A stretch of DNA of 64,000 bases from NCBI GenBank assembly GCA_965153455.1, contig OZ234495.1:3782001-3846000 (forward strand), in the 5' to 3' direction. The notes beneath the pieces are model-generated. The model was given only the letters and a program-made list of their open reading frames with translations. It was not told the origin of the DNA and ran no database searches. Every line of letters begins with the position of its first letter. Position 1 is the stretch's first letter. A program made the translations under genes and the position numbers. The stretch is from Sphagnum compactum. Lineage: Eukaryota > Bryophyta > Sphagnopsida > Sphagnales. This document shows, piece after piece, positions 1 through 10,211 of the stretch.

Positions 1-3000
1 TCTTACCCTGGATGTTAGAGCACAGGTTGATATCTTGAAGAGCTGCATATCTTGGAAAGAAACTGATCGTGTTGCTGCACGTAGTGCTGCACATGCTCTA
101 GCAGAGCTTGCCAAACATGGTGAGATTCTGTCTTTTTGCATTCTTTGTATTTTCTGTTCCCAGTTTGTGCTGTCTGTTTATCAAATTGTTGATCCTTTTT
201 GGTCCATTGCTGTTGGGTTTTCTTCAATGATGGTGATGAGGCCTGCCCAAACTTTGATCGGTTTGTGTACCAACTAGGTGTACCAATAATTTAGGGTTTT
301 CTCCTCTGTGGTCGAACTTCTTGCGAGTGGGGACTTAAACTGGAACATCCTGATTGCTGTGCAGAAGAGCATGTTCAAACCGTAGTTGATGAAGGAGCAG
401 TGGATGCACTCGTACCTCACCTTCATGCACCTATTGTAGAGGAGGGTGAAGGCCCTATTGCTTGTGAACATGAGGTTGAGAAAGATGCAGCTTTTGCACT
501 GGGACTGCTGGCAGTCAAGGTCAGCAATGTCTTTCATAGAAGCTGGCCTGGCAGCTGTAGAGAGCTCAGTTTCGTTAAGGATTTCTTGGAATAAAATTAA
601 AGCTTGTGTTTTCACCTTTGTTGCAGTCCTCGACACTTTTCTGTGGGGTCAGAGTTGTAGTTCTTGGACTAACTGATTTTGAAGGTTATCACCTTTAATC
701 ATTCTTTTCTTTTGTTGGTAGAGACCATATCTAATCTTCTTCCACAAGGAGAAGGTGCCTTGCAATATTAGGCTGAACAGGTATTAACAGTTCATATGTT
801 TGTCTGCTACAGCCAGAACATCAGCGAATGATTGCAGATGCTGGAGCCCTTCCATTTCTTGTGGGACTGTTATGGAGACAGGGCTGTAGCTCTAACCATC
901 GGATTGCAAATGGCATGGTGCGTCGAGCAGCAGATGCTATAACAAATCTTGCACATGAGAATGCACATATCAAAACTCGTGTGAGGTACAGAACGTTTTA
1001 GATTTCCTTGTCAGACACATGAACCTGCATATATACTTTTGTAGGCATGTTTATCATTGGAAAAGCCATGCTGATGCATTGATTGCAGGATTGAAGGAGG
1101 TATCCCACCATTGGTGGCACTTTTGGAATCAACTGACTGCAAGGTCCAACGGGCAGCAGCTGGTGCATTGCGGACATTGGCTTTCAAGAATGAGGCTAAC
1201 AAAAATCAGGTTTGGTCACAACTTTGGTTTGGTTGGTGATGGGGTCTGGTTAAGCAGTTCACATTAGGGGTCTGACCAAGCACCTCAGATTAGAGGATAA
1301 CCTCTCCAATGATGTAGATTTGACGGTATTTGTTTGCTTCCTTTGTCATGGGAGCCTTGGTTGTAAAAGCATGATACACTTTGGTTCTATGTGTTTGAAG
1401 CATGCCGTATTCTTCAGAGTTGTACTAAGATAAGAGGAGGGGGTATGGATTGCAACTAAATAATTGAAAGTGATTACATTCATCACTTGTGTCTGTAGAT
1501 TGTGGAGGAGAATGCTCTGCCTACTTTAATTTTCATGCTAAGATCAGAGGATGCTGGAATCCACTATGAAGCGGTATGTGAGTGATGCTTTGCTATGTGA
1601 TGTGGTTGCATGTAGATGTTGCATTTCTTTTGCCTGTTGTGTTGCGTGTTCTGGGTATGACAGGAGTGCATTGTCTTCATTGTTCTATTTGCAATGATGT
1701 AGTGTGTACATTTATATTCTATACAATGAGAGTACTATTTGAGAGCCTGTTAAGATGATATTCTCTGGTCTCTCTGACTGCCTTTCTGATTCTGCTGAGC
1801 ATTTGGGTTCTTATCTGGCAGGTTGGGGTGATTGGCAATCTGGTCCATTCTTCAGTCAACATTAAGAAAGAAGTTCTTTCAGCAGGAGCACTTCAGCCTG
1901 TCATTGGCCTTCTAAGGTGTTTGATGATGTACCTTTTTGAGTTCTGCATCAATCTAATTAGACATATTACAACTGATGTGTACTTCCTTTTATAAGTGTC
2001 AGAGGTTTGTTTCCGATGCACATACACAGTAATTAAGCTTATTGCAGCTTGAATGAGGATACTGTTGGATTTCTTTTAATTAGCTATGTCTCTATGAGTG
2101 CCAGCCAACATCATGACTGAGTCTTCCTATTGCTTCTGGAAATGCAGAAGAAATTCAGGATACAGATTGTGTACAATGTTTGCCCCAAAATTAGGCAGAT
2201 TAGTATGCTTCCGATCATCAGGGGCTGATGAAGTCAATAGCAAGTCATAGCAGTTAGTGACACCTAGTCATGGTGAAGGTAATGGTCTGATACTTCATGA
2301 TGACACTCATATGACTGCACTCATTCTTGTCTTGTTATTTTGGATTTTCCGCTGCAATCCCATAGATATGTCTTCCAGTGGCCACAAGGAATAACTATGT
2401 GCAACTAGTAAATGGTCTATCTCCGTACTCTAGTGTTGCTAGAGGATTTGTTCTTTTGTTGATCTCTGAGTCCATCATAGGTGATATGGTCACTCGGGAG
2501 AAGCTTCACAAAGGTAGGCTTGGTTGAGTTGTTGCATTATATTTTCCCTTGTTTATGTGTTTTTCTGTTGTCAGCTCAAGGTGCCCGGAAAGTCAAAGGG
2601 AGGCTGCTCTCTTGTTGGGCCAGTTTGCTACAACAGATCCTGAATGCAAGGTGTGAATCATGTGCCCCTTGCACCATGTTACATTTTGAGTCCCAGTTCA
2701 AATAGAAGTCTACATAGAAACAGGTGATGCTTATAGGGTACACAAGAGAGATGCTGGATAGCATTGAAGAGCCAATCAAGAGTTAAAACCTCAACCAGAG
2801 TTCCAAAACCTAGTTTTGGTTTCTTGCATTTAAGGATATGGTTTGTACTTTCAGGTTCACATTGTCCAACGTGGGGCGGTCCGACCTCTGATAAGGATGC
2901 TTGAAGCTTCAGATCCTCAACTTCGTGAAATGGCAGCATTTGCTTTGGGTCGTCTAGCTCAGGTTCTGATAGCTGTAGCCCTGGTTTCTGCACTGACTGA

Positions 3001-6000
3001 GAATCTAGTGTTTCTGAGTCTGCAAAGTGCTGAAATTGTAACACTTGTTCTTATAGTCCTCACAGAACACACATAATCAAGCTGGAATTGTCCACGATGG
3101 TGGGCTGAGGCCCTTGCTTGAACTTCTGGATTCGAAGAATGGATCTTTGCAGCATAATGCAGCTTTTGCTCTGTATGGCTTGGCTGATAATGAGGTGAGA
3201 ACTGGACTTACATGTGTTAGGACTACCTAGGTATTTTTAGTCACAGGATGTACTTGCTTCACTAAAAAAATTCATTCTAGTAGCTGTATATGAGCAGTTT
3301 GGACATGTACATGAAGAGGGGTGATATATTTACACATGATTGCTTGGAATTGCTCATGCTTACAGTCATTTATGGTTGAACTAGTGGTGGTGTTCTTTCA
3401 CTGAGTCTTTGATACTTGTGTTTTGCAGGACAATGTGTCCGATATAGTCAAGGAAGGTGGTGTTCAAAGGCTCTTTGATGGTGAACTTATTGTGCAGGTA
3501 GTTTTGTGGTGCTTACCTGCCTGTGTCTACAAGAACCATGTTTAGAACCTTCTAGCTTTTGTTTTGGGTTTTTAGGAAGTGGGGCTGTATGTATATATTT
3601 TCTTAGGGCTGTGCTGTTCCTAGGACTATGATTTATGTGTACAACCAAGAAGATTGGTTTATTCCTGAGATTTATTCAGTTGGTGGATTGCTTAGCCTTG
3701 TTGTGATATATTCTAGAATGGCAGAAAAAATTGGTAAATATTCAGTATCAAGATTGAAATTACCTAGTTGTGATTTAATTCTGTCATCTGGTGCAGGCAT
3801 CTAAGGACTGTGTACAGAAAACTTTGAAGAGGTTGGAAGAAAAGATTCATGGAAGGGTAAGCAATGTTTTGAGTTTTTTGGGTGTTCAGATTAAGATACC
3901 TGTAGCAAGCTTTGTAGAGAGGGGAGTGCAGACATTGATTCTCCCTGAGTTGCACTGGTTCTGTTTCAGGTACTAAAGCATCTGCTTTACCTCATGCGTT
4001 CAGCAGACAAAGTTGTCCAGAGAAGGGTTGCCATAACACTTGCACACCTATGTGCTGCTGATGACCAGCGCATCATTTTCATTGAGAACAATGGCAAGTG
4101 CTCAATTTTGTTCGAGTTAATTCCATTGCTGCTGCTGTAAATACACTAGAGAAAAGCATCATCTATTGAATGTCTATACAGTGCTGTCTCTGACAAAGAC
4201 TTGTGTTGTCATTACAGGAATGGAGGTGCTGTTGGAAATGCTAACTTCATTCACAAACCCCAAACAGCAATGTGATGGTGCCCTTGCATTATGCACATTG
4301 GCTAAGAAAGCCACAGCACTCTCACCTATTGATGTGGCCCCTCTACCACCAACACCACAGGTTTGTGACTTGGTTTCTTTCCAGTTTTCATTTTCCAGTT
4401 TTCCATTTCGATTTTCTAGTGAACTCTGGTAATGACTGGCATCTAGTTCTAATGTAGCAACAAGATGGCAACCCAAGCCACAATGTTTCTTCTCTGTCTG
4501 GGAACCAAAATGTGCTCACATTTCATAGCTGTACATTGGAAAAGTTACTGGTTCTTGGACTTGGCTTCTAGGCCTTTCTGTAGAGTGTTCCTCAAACAGT
4601 CTTTCAGAGTTGGGCACAAGACTGTTTTAGCAATTTCTGATGCATGACATGGCATGGCATGTCTGTGTGTTAGTCTGGTCCCAATGGTTGTGTGCTTGTC
4701 TTTATCCTCTGTCAAGTCCTTTGTGATAATTCATGTGTGGTAATGGATGTTTTCTCATTGATGGACGTGGAGCAGGTCTATTTGGGTGAGCAGTATGTCA
4801 ACAGCAGTACCCTCTCAGATGTTACGTTTCTTGTAGAAGGTGTGATTCTGTGCACTGCATTGCTTCTCAACAGTTACCAATACTCTTTAATGGTGGCAAA
4901 AGTGGCATGAAGGAACAAACTGTCAAAAGAGTGATTCATTAGAGCATTCTTCTGGTATGTATATTCATTCCAGGATAGAAAGTGTTGTGTAAAGAAGATG
5001 ATGTGGTTGCAGGAAGGCGATTCTTTGCACACAGGATTGCGTTGTTGGCTTCATCTGATGCATTCCGTGCCATGTTTGATGGTGGCTACAGGGTAGACTT
5101 CATCACTTGTTGCTACATTTGCAAATCATCTTGTTTTGCATAGTATAATACATGTTTGGCCAATGGTCTACAAATCTCCAGAGTTTGCACATCGTGTTAA
5201 ATTTTGGACATGGATGCAGTTGGCTGCGATGTCACTGTGATGGATGTAACTCCTAGCTTTTATCACAAAAGCAGAATTGAATCATAATATCAAACAGGTT
5301 GGTGAACTAGAATTGAAGGTTTCTAGGAGAGGCAGTTGTCCAGGGTGGAGATTGACCACTGGTTGATGCTAATTGCAGGAGAAGGAAGCCAAGGATATTG
5401 AGATTCCCAACATAAGCTGGAAAGTCTTTGAATTGATGATGAGGTGCATGACTCTTTGTTTTTGTATCATCATTTCCTCTTTTCTCATTCTAGTGCAGAT
5501 GGTTGTATCAGGATTTTTTATCTACATAAAATTGTACTAGCCTGGCCTCTAGGCTATTAGGTCTTATGCATATTTTCTTAGTATTGCAGGGTTTAGTTGC
5601 ATGCACTCACTGTTGTGATACCTTGGAGGTTTTGTCGTGGAGAGTTCACTTTAATCTCATAGATGGGTTTCAGTGGCTTTAGTGGATGTTCTGGATCCAA
5701 GTAGCCATGAGGGGGGTGCTTAAAGGATATGTTCAGGGTGGAGGCCCCAACCCCTAACCACTGCCCTCTATGTAGGCCTCTCCAAGCCTTAGGCTTGATG
5801 CTCGCTTGTACAGGGACAAGCTAAAATGAAATGAAGCCCTCCCAATCATGTTGGAGTCTTAATGAGGATACTAATCACCTTTTTATTTAGCCATGTCTCG
5901 GGAACGGTAGCCAGCATCATGATTGAGTCCTCCTGTAGGTTCTGGAAATGTGATAGAAACTCAGGACCAGATTGCAGGCAGATTATTTTATACTTTTCTA

Positions 6001-6918
6001 CAACTACCAGCAGGAGCTGATGAAGTCAGTTGGTGGTCATGGCAGCTCATGACTGCTATTCATGATGAGGGTGATGGTCTGACACTTGGTGACTCCCAGG
6101 CTATGACAACACTCATTGTCTTGTTACCTTCAAAGTGTTGTCATGGAGTTTTTTCTGCAATCTCATAGATATATGGTATTGCAGGGTTAATCTACTCATG
6201 CTTGCCTTCGCACATTGTGGTTGTACCCAGGTGTATCTACACAGGAACAGTTGAGGTAACACCAGACGTTGCACAAGACCTGCTGCGGGCTGCAGATCAG
6301 TATCTTCTAGAAGGACTGAAGCGCTTATGCGAGTATGCCATAGCCCAGGTAAGTTTTATGTAAGTTTTATTACCTACCTCATGTGAAATTTGGATGTAAC
6401 CAAGGAGAAGAGTTTCCTTTTTAGGTGAGTTGGATATCCATCTGAATTTTTCTGACTGGTGGGTGGACCTTGCACCTTATTTTCTTCCTGTCTCTACACT
6501 GCTTGTGGTCAAGCAAATTAGGGTTTTCTGTTTACTTTAAATTGATTTCCTGTGTCTTGATTTGTGGTTGCAGGATTTGACAGTGGAGAATGTTGCAAAT
6601 GTCTATGAATTAGCAGAAGCATACCATGCTCTGTCCCTGCGACACACTTGTGTTCTATTCATTTTGAAACAACATGAGCAGATGAGCAACATAACAGGGT
6701 AAGTAGTGACAACTCTAGTGGATATGGTGTTGCAAGGCATGTTTGTTGCAGCTCTCTAATCCACTTTTATAGCTCAAATGCATTCCAATATGGATTCTGA
6801 AAAGAGTTTGTTACTCTGCAACAGGTATCCAGCATTGACTCAACGGATAGTACCCGAAATACGGGACTATCTGCACAGAATTTTGCGACCTCAACCTCCT
6901 GTCTCTCCAGAACTTTGA
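1..6918 (+). CDS. Armadillo-repeat/BTB-POZ protein, ARIA/ABAP1 type (5' end outside window)
   Basis: Spliced gene. Exons: 1-119, 365-519, 813-985, 1089-1209, 1499-1573, 1822-1916, 2575-2650, 2855-2962, 3066-3194, 3429-3497, 3797-3856, 3970-4093, 4218-4360, 4776-4839, 5013-5092, 5379-5443, 6231-6348, 6574-6698, 6825-6918. Joined phases agree throughout and encode 663 residues ending in TGA. The first ~480 residues are tandem Armadillo repeats (motifs such as AAFALGLLA, REMAAFALGRLAQ, LQHNAAFALYGLADNE). From about residue 483 a BTB/POZ domain follows (LSDVTFLVEG, ASSDAFRAMFDGGYR, ADQYLLEGLKRLCEYAIAQ) with a BACK-like tail. Arabidopsis relatives are about 710-740 residues, so roughly 50-75 N-terminal residues lie to the left. 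Known members bind the ABA factor ABF2 (ARIA) or ORC1/TCP24 (ABAP1), and BTB domains often recruit CUL3. Which role applies here is not decidable. Introns 6 and 16 carry copies of a dispersed repeat; intron 12 is GC-AG. Confidence 0.95.
2051..2370 (+). repeat. Dispersed ~320-bp repeat, copy A (intron 6 of ARM-BTB gene)
   Basis: The stretch shares, in the same order and orientation, the landmarks of copies at 5858-6175 and 45607-45958: a start near GAATGAGGATAC, then CATCATGACTGAGTC, a segment like GAAATTCAGGAYACAGATT, GGGGCTGATGAAGTCA, GGTCTGATACTTC, and an end at CATAGATAT. Similarity was judged by eye. There is no open reading frame and no clear tRNA-type A/B box. Confidence 0.75.
4094..4217 (+). 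other. Non-canonical GC-AG intron (intron 12 of ARM-BTB gene)
   Basis: The exon ends AACAATG and is followed by GCAAGT, the usual extended donor of a GC-AG intron; the acceptor is ATTACAG. Joining G+GA restores Gly followed by MEVLLEML in frame. The nearest GT (4098-4099) would shift the frame of the following conserved ARM segment. All other introns read in this gene are GT-AG. Confidence 0.85.
5604..5666 (+). repeat. Truncated 3' fragment of the dispersed repeat
   Basis: About 63 bp (ACTCACTGTTGTGATACC, then TTGTCGTGGAGAG and AATCTCATAGATG) align with the last ~65 bp of copy B at 6110-6173. It lies in intron 16, about 190 bp before full copy B, in the same orientation. A shared TATTGCAGGGTT stretch precedes this fragment and follows copy B. 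Confidence 0.6.
5858..6175 (+). repeat. Dispersed ~320-bp repeat, copy B (intron 16 of ARM-BTB gene)
   Basis: This is the best-preserved copy. It runs from TTAATGAGGATACTAATC through AGCATCATGATTGAGTC, GAAACTCAGGACCAGATT, GGAGCTGATGAAGTCAGT, GTCATGGCAGCTCATG and GGTGATGGTCTGACACTT to CAATCTCATAGATAT. An 81-codon open frame across it has no recognised product and is not kept in the other copies. Confidence 0.8.
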
Positions 6919-8259
6919 CTTTTTGTAGAGCATCCTTGACATGGGGACACATTTTGAGTTTCTTATTTTTTGGGTCCCCACTTGTTTTATGCAGGGCCCA
7001 AGATTGCTGTGAAGGTAGTGTTGTGGTAACCATTCTTTTGGTACTTCACCTCCCTTGTCTCACTCAGTGATGAGAAAATATGATGTCTCCAAAGAGAAGT
7101 GTCAATTTGATTGATTGTTAATCCCAGGGGGTGTAGAGTGGCTGAACCCTTCGTTGGGCAAGTTGGGAATCCCCAGCCTGTATACATTGTACCATTTATT
7201 GAGCAACAATGCCCATGAGCAATGCCTGCAGTCTCATTTCATGACTTACAAAAATCTCCTAAAACGTGCAACTGCACCGGGAAAGGCATGGCAGTTTTTT
7301 ATATTTTCAGAAGAGCAGAATCCAACAACTTGCCGGGGGAGGAACTGAAAACATTGGATGAGGGCTCCTTGTGAGGGGGTGAGCCTGGGGTAATGAGAAT
7401 ATAATTGGGTATTAATGAGGGTTAGGGTATGTTATTGATAACTTTGCTGAAAACTAGTCATGCATTATAAGATTGAGACCCAACACTATTGAAACTAACA
7501 CAGTAGTACAAATGAAAACATGCACAAATCTCAAGAAACCTCACATGTAAGAATCAATTCAACCAAGTTTAAAAACACACAAATCACAATAAAATGACAT
7601 CATGGGGATAAATCTCCCAAACACAAAAACTTTGTTCACATTAAACTAGGTTTCAATCACAAATAACAAATCATAAGAAACTAGTGTCTTCCAACAAATA
7701 CTTAACAACTATTGTGCACTACAAAATTGACGCCTAACACTATAAAAATGAACAAAGTCATACACATGAAATCGTGCACACAAATCACCCCTTAGTTAGC
7801 AAAAAAAAGGTCCTTCTTCATCGGGTAGTCAAATCTATGATCAAATAAGACATGATATGATAAAATAATCCATGAAAAAAGTTTGATTCCAAACATGATG
7901 AGATGGGTAAGTTGAATATAATGTGAGCCCCTTCATTACTCACCTAGTTGCGATCCTTTATGTTTAGCCAATTCCTCCAATCATTCATTATCCCAATCAA
8001 TAACATGTCTATGTTCTAGATCTGACACAAAATGGCAAAACATATCTATTTGGTGCATCATGAATACACACCCAATTGCTTGTTGAAACCTTCACAAATG
8101 GTGATATAAAACAATTTATATGCCATCCCCTAAAACAACAATCACAAATCAACATGGTTGTTGCACCTCATGATTTTTAACATAACATGCATTGCAAACA
8201 TGTTGGAATTACGACAAATGATGGATTCACTTGGCTATTCACATGTGAAAAGTCATGTG
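6919..8259. other. 3' flank of ARM-BTB gene and unassigned AT-rich spacer
   Basis: The first few hundred bases are probably the 3' UTR; I cannot place the poly(A) site. From about 7430 the sequence is AT-rich with repeated CACAAATC-like words. The last part may be the trailing end of the Gypsy-type remnant that follows on the minus strand. No gene is recognised. Confidence 0.5.
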
Positions 8260-8900
8260 GTTTAATTTTGTACATGGTCTTTTCATAGTTGACCATCCCA
8301 ACCTTTCAACAATAAAATCCCAAAAGATGAAACTTTCTTCACACATAGAATAACACGATTAGTAATCACAGCCAATGTGGTAGGTGTTATGGTAACAAGT
8401 AAATAGAATCTCTAAGTTCAAACCTCCGAACCTTAAGTTGATACCCACTTTTTTTCACAAATGGTGGCATATTATAATACATTGGCATATTATAATATAT
8501 TTTTGGTGTTATGCAATAGTCAAATTCTCCATTGCCATAGGCATAATTCTTTTGAATAAGGCTACAAATTGTTCACAAGCTTGAACCCACAGAATGGTAT
8601 CATCCAAATTAACCACATCGGTTCCATCCCTATCAATGGATGTTGATAATTGAGGTTGACATTCAATTGTCTTTTGAAGTCATTTTTCCAAGCTCATTGT
8701 TGGTAACAACTTTGATATCGTATTCCATGACACTCCTCCGCTCTCACATAAAATGGTTGCAAGTTGAAAAATGGTCACATTCATTCTAAGAGTTTGCCAT
8801 GGTGATGGCAAAACATAATGGAGCATGACAAATGGATGTGATTCTTCACAACATCACCCCATTCACATCCATCCTAAAAAATGAAGATCTTCCTTTTGTC
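8260..8900 (-). pseudogene. Decayed Ty3/Gypsy pol fragment (integrase C-terminal region)
   Basis: Read on the minus strand with several frame changes and stops, the region gives pieces in an order I remember from the C-terminal end of plant Ty3/Gypsy polyproteins: MPMAMENLTIA (about 8543-8511), KVRRFEL (about 8434-8414), and SSFGILLLKGWDGQL followed by a stop and KDHVQ (about 8331-8260). Upstream (8560-8900) is consistent with more of the integrase region but less clear. No long terminal repeats or reverse transcriptase part could be located. The fragment is clearly non-functional. The family assignment rests on memory of the motif order and needs a profile search. Confidence 0.6.
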
Positions 8901-9153
8901 GGTCTCATGGGTATGGGAACATGCCCCATGCTTGTGGATGTATTGGTTAGCATTAAATGGCCATTGAATGGTTTTTTGAACCAGTCTATATTGTTTAGAA
9001 AACTAGTTTTTAAAATGCTACCAAACTATAAATCAGAGTCCAAATGTGGCAGAACAAAATTTCCCCCAAAATGCTTTCCTTCGAAATTTGGCAATTCTTT
9101 CACCAAAAAGAGAAATAATTTTGACAAAACATTTCCCTTTTTTTTTTTTTTCT

Positions 9154-9740
9154 CACATTATGGCGAAATTTTGCACCCCCAAAAAAAAAAGCCAAATATA
9201 TTGACAGAATATTCTTTTTATTTTTATTTTTCACATTTTGGCGAAATTTCACAACCAAAAAAAAACACCAAACTTTTACTGACGAAATATTATTCCTTTT
9301 TATATTTTATTTTCACAATTTGGCAAATTTTTGCACCAAACAAAACGCCAAATATATTGACAGATTATTCCTTTTTTATATTTATTTGTCACATTTTGGC
9401 GAAATTTCTCACCAAAAAACGCCAAATGTATTGACAGAATATTATATTTAATATTATTTTTCACATTTTGGCGAAGTGAAGTTTTGCATCAAACAAAACG
9501 CCAAATATAGGGACAGATTATTCCTTTTTATTTTTTATTTTTTCACATTTTTGCGAAATTTCGCACCCTGAAAACGCCAGATACGCACACGGAATATTCC
9601 TTTTTATATTAATTTTTCACATTTTGGCGAAGTTTCGCACCAAACAAAACGCCAAGCAAATATACCGACAAATTATTCCTTTTTTATTTTTATTTTTCAC
9701 ATTTTGGCGAAAGTTCGCACCAGATAAAACAAACGCCACT
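9154..9740. repeat. Tandem array of eight ~78-bp units with internal inverted repeats
   Basis: Units begin (CACATTTTGGCGAAA or variant) at 9154, 9232, 9314, 9390, 9462, 9544, 9618 and 9698, giving spacings of 72-82 bp. A ninth degenerate unit is visible near 9089. Each unit runs TTTTGGCGAAATTTCGCACC, then AAACAAAACGCCAAATA, then TTGACAGATTATTCC and a T-rich stretch. TTTGGCG and CGCCAAA within a unit are complementary and could form a stem, and GCGAAATTTCGC is itself a perfect palindrome. Open frames through this array are only the repeat translated. Confidence 0.9.
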
Positions 9741-9835
9741 GGGATTAGGGGGCTGACTAGTCAGTCACTAATTTGCTTCATTAGTGGTTCCGAAATCATG
9801 GCACTAATGTGGTCACTAATCAAACCCTAATCCTG
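9739..9835. repeat. Short MITE-like element with inverted ends
   Basis: CTGGGATTAGGG followed by GACTAGTCAGTCA at the left is matched, in reverse complement and with a few mismatches, by GGTCACTAATCAAACCC followed by TAATCCTGG at the right. The arms are about 27 bp around a ~45-bp centre. It sits between the tandem array and the LUC7L3 leader. I cannot identify a target-site duplication or family. Confidence 0.45.
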
Positions 9836-10211
9836 GAATCAGGGCTTTGGTCCCTCGGGCTCATTAACTCTGCGCTTTCTCGTGTGCGCGTGCGCACGCT
9901 TGCGAGTGCGCAGTTTTTGGTTTTTGTTTCCAAGGGAGAAAGAGGACGGGGAAGTTAGGGACGCGGGGAAGCTGAGGGAGAATGGATGCATCCATAATCG
10001 CGTACGCGGGCTGGGATTGTTCTTCCATTTTGGTTCTTTTTTGGTTTTGTTTCTAGAGCTTTCTAGCGGTTGGTTGAATCTCTAGGGTTTCCGGTGTGGG
10101 TTTTGTTTGAATGCAAAGTTTAGTGGGCAGTTGAGAGTTTGCACGAAGAAGAGGGAATACGGGACCGAGTGGAGAGCGGAAAAAGGGGACAAGGAGGAGG
10201 AGGAGGAGGAA
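9836..10211 (+). promoter_or_regulatory. Probable promoter and 5' leader of the LUC7L3-type gene
   Basis: Base composition changes from T-rich to GC-richer with several CpG (GTGTGCGCGTGCGCACGC near 9883). The stretch before the start codon is purine-rich (GGAGGAGGAGGAGG, 10190-10208). No TATA box is obvious. An in-frame ATG at 10107 would add 35 residues unlike the family, so this stretch is treated as leader. Confidence 0.45.

Noticed and set aside
7120-7190. tRNA-like words (GTGTAGAGTGGCTGAA and TTGGGAATCCCC)
   Set aside because: No cloverleaf closes and the spacing between box-like words is poor; not enough for a tRNA or SINE call.
8832-9434. 200-codon plus-strand open frame
   Set aside because: Most of it is the ~78-bp tandem array translated; no protein family fits.
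10107-10211. Upstream in-frame ATG for the LUC7L3-type protein
   Set aside because: The added 35 residues are charged low-complexity sequence absent from the family; MDPKALLDELMG matches the family start.
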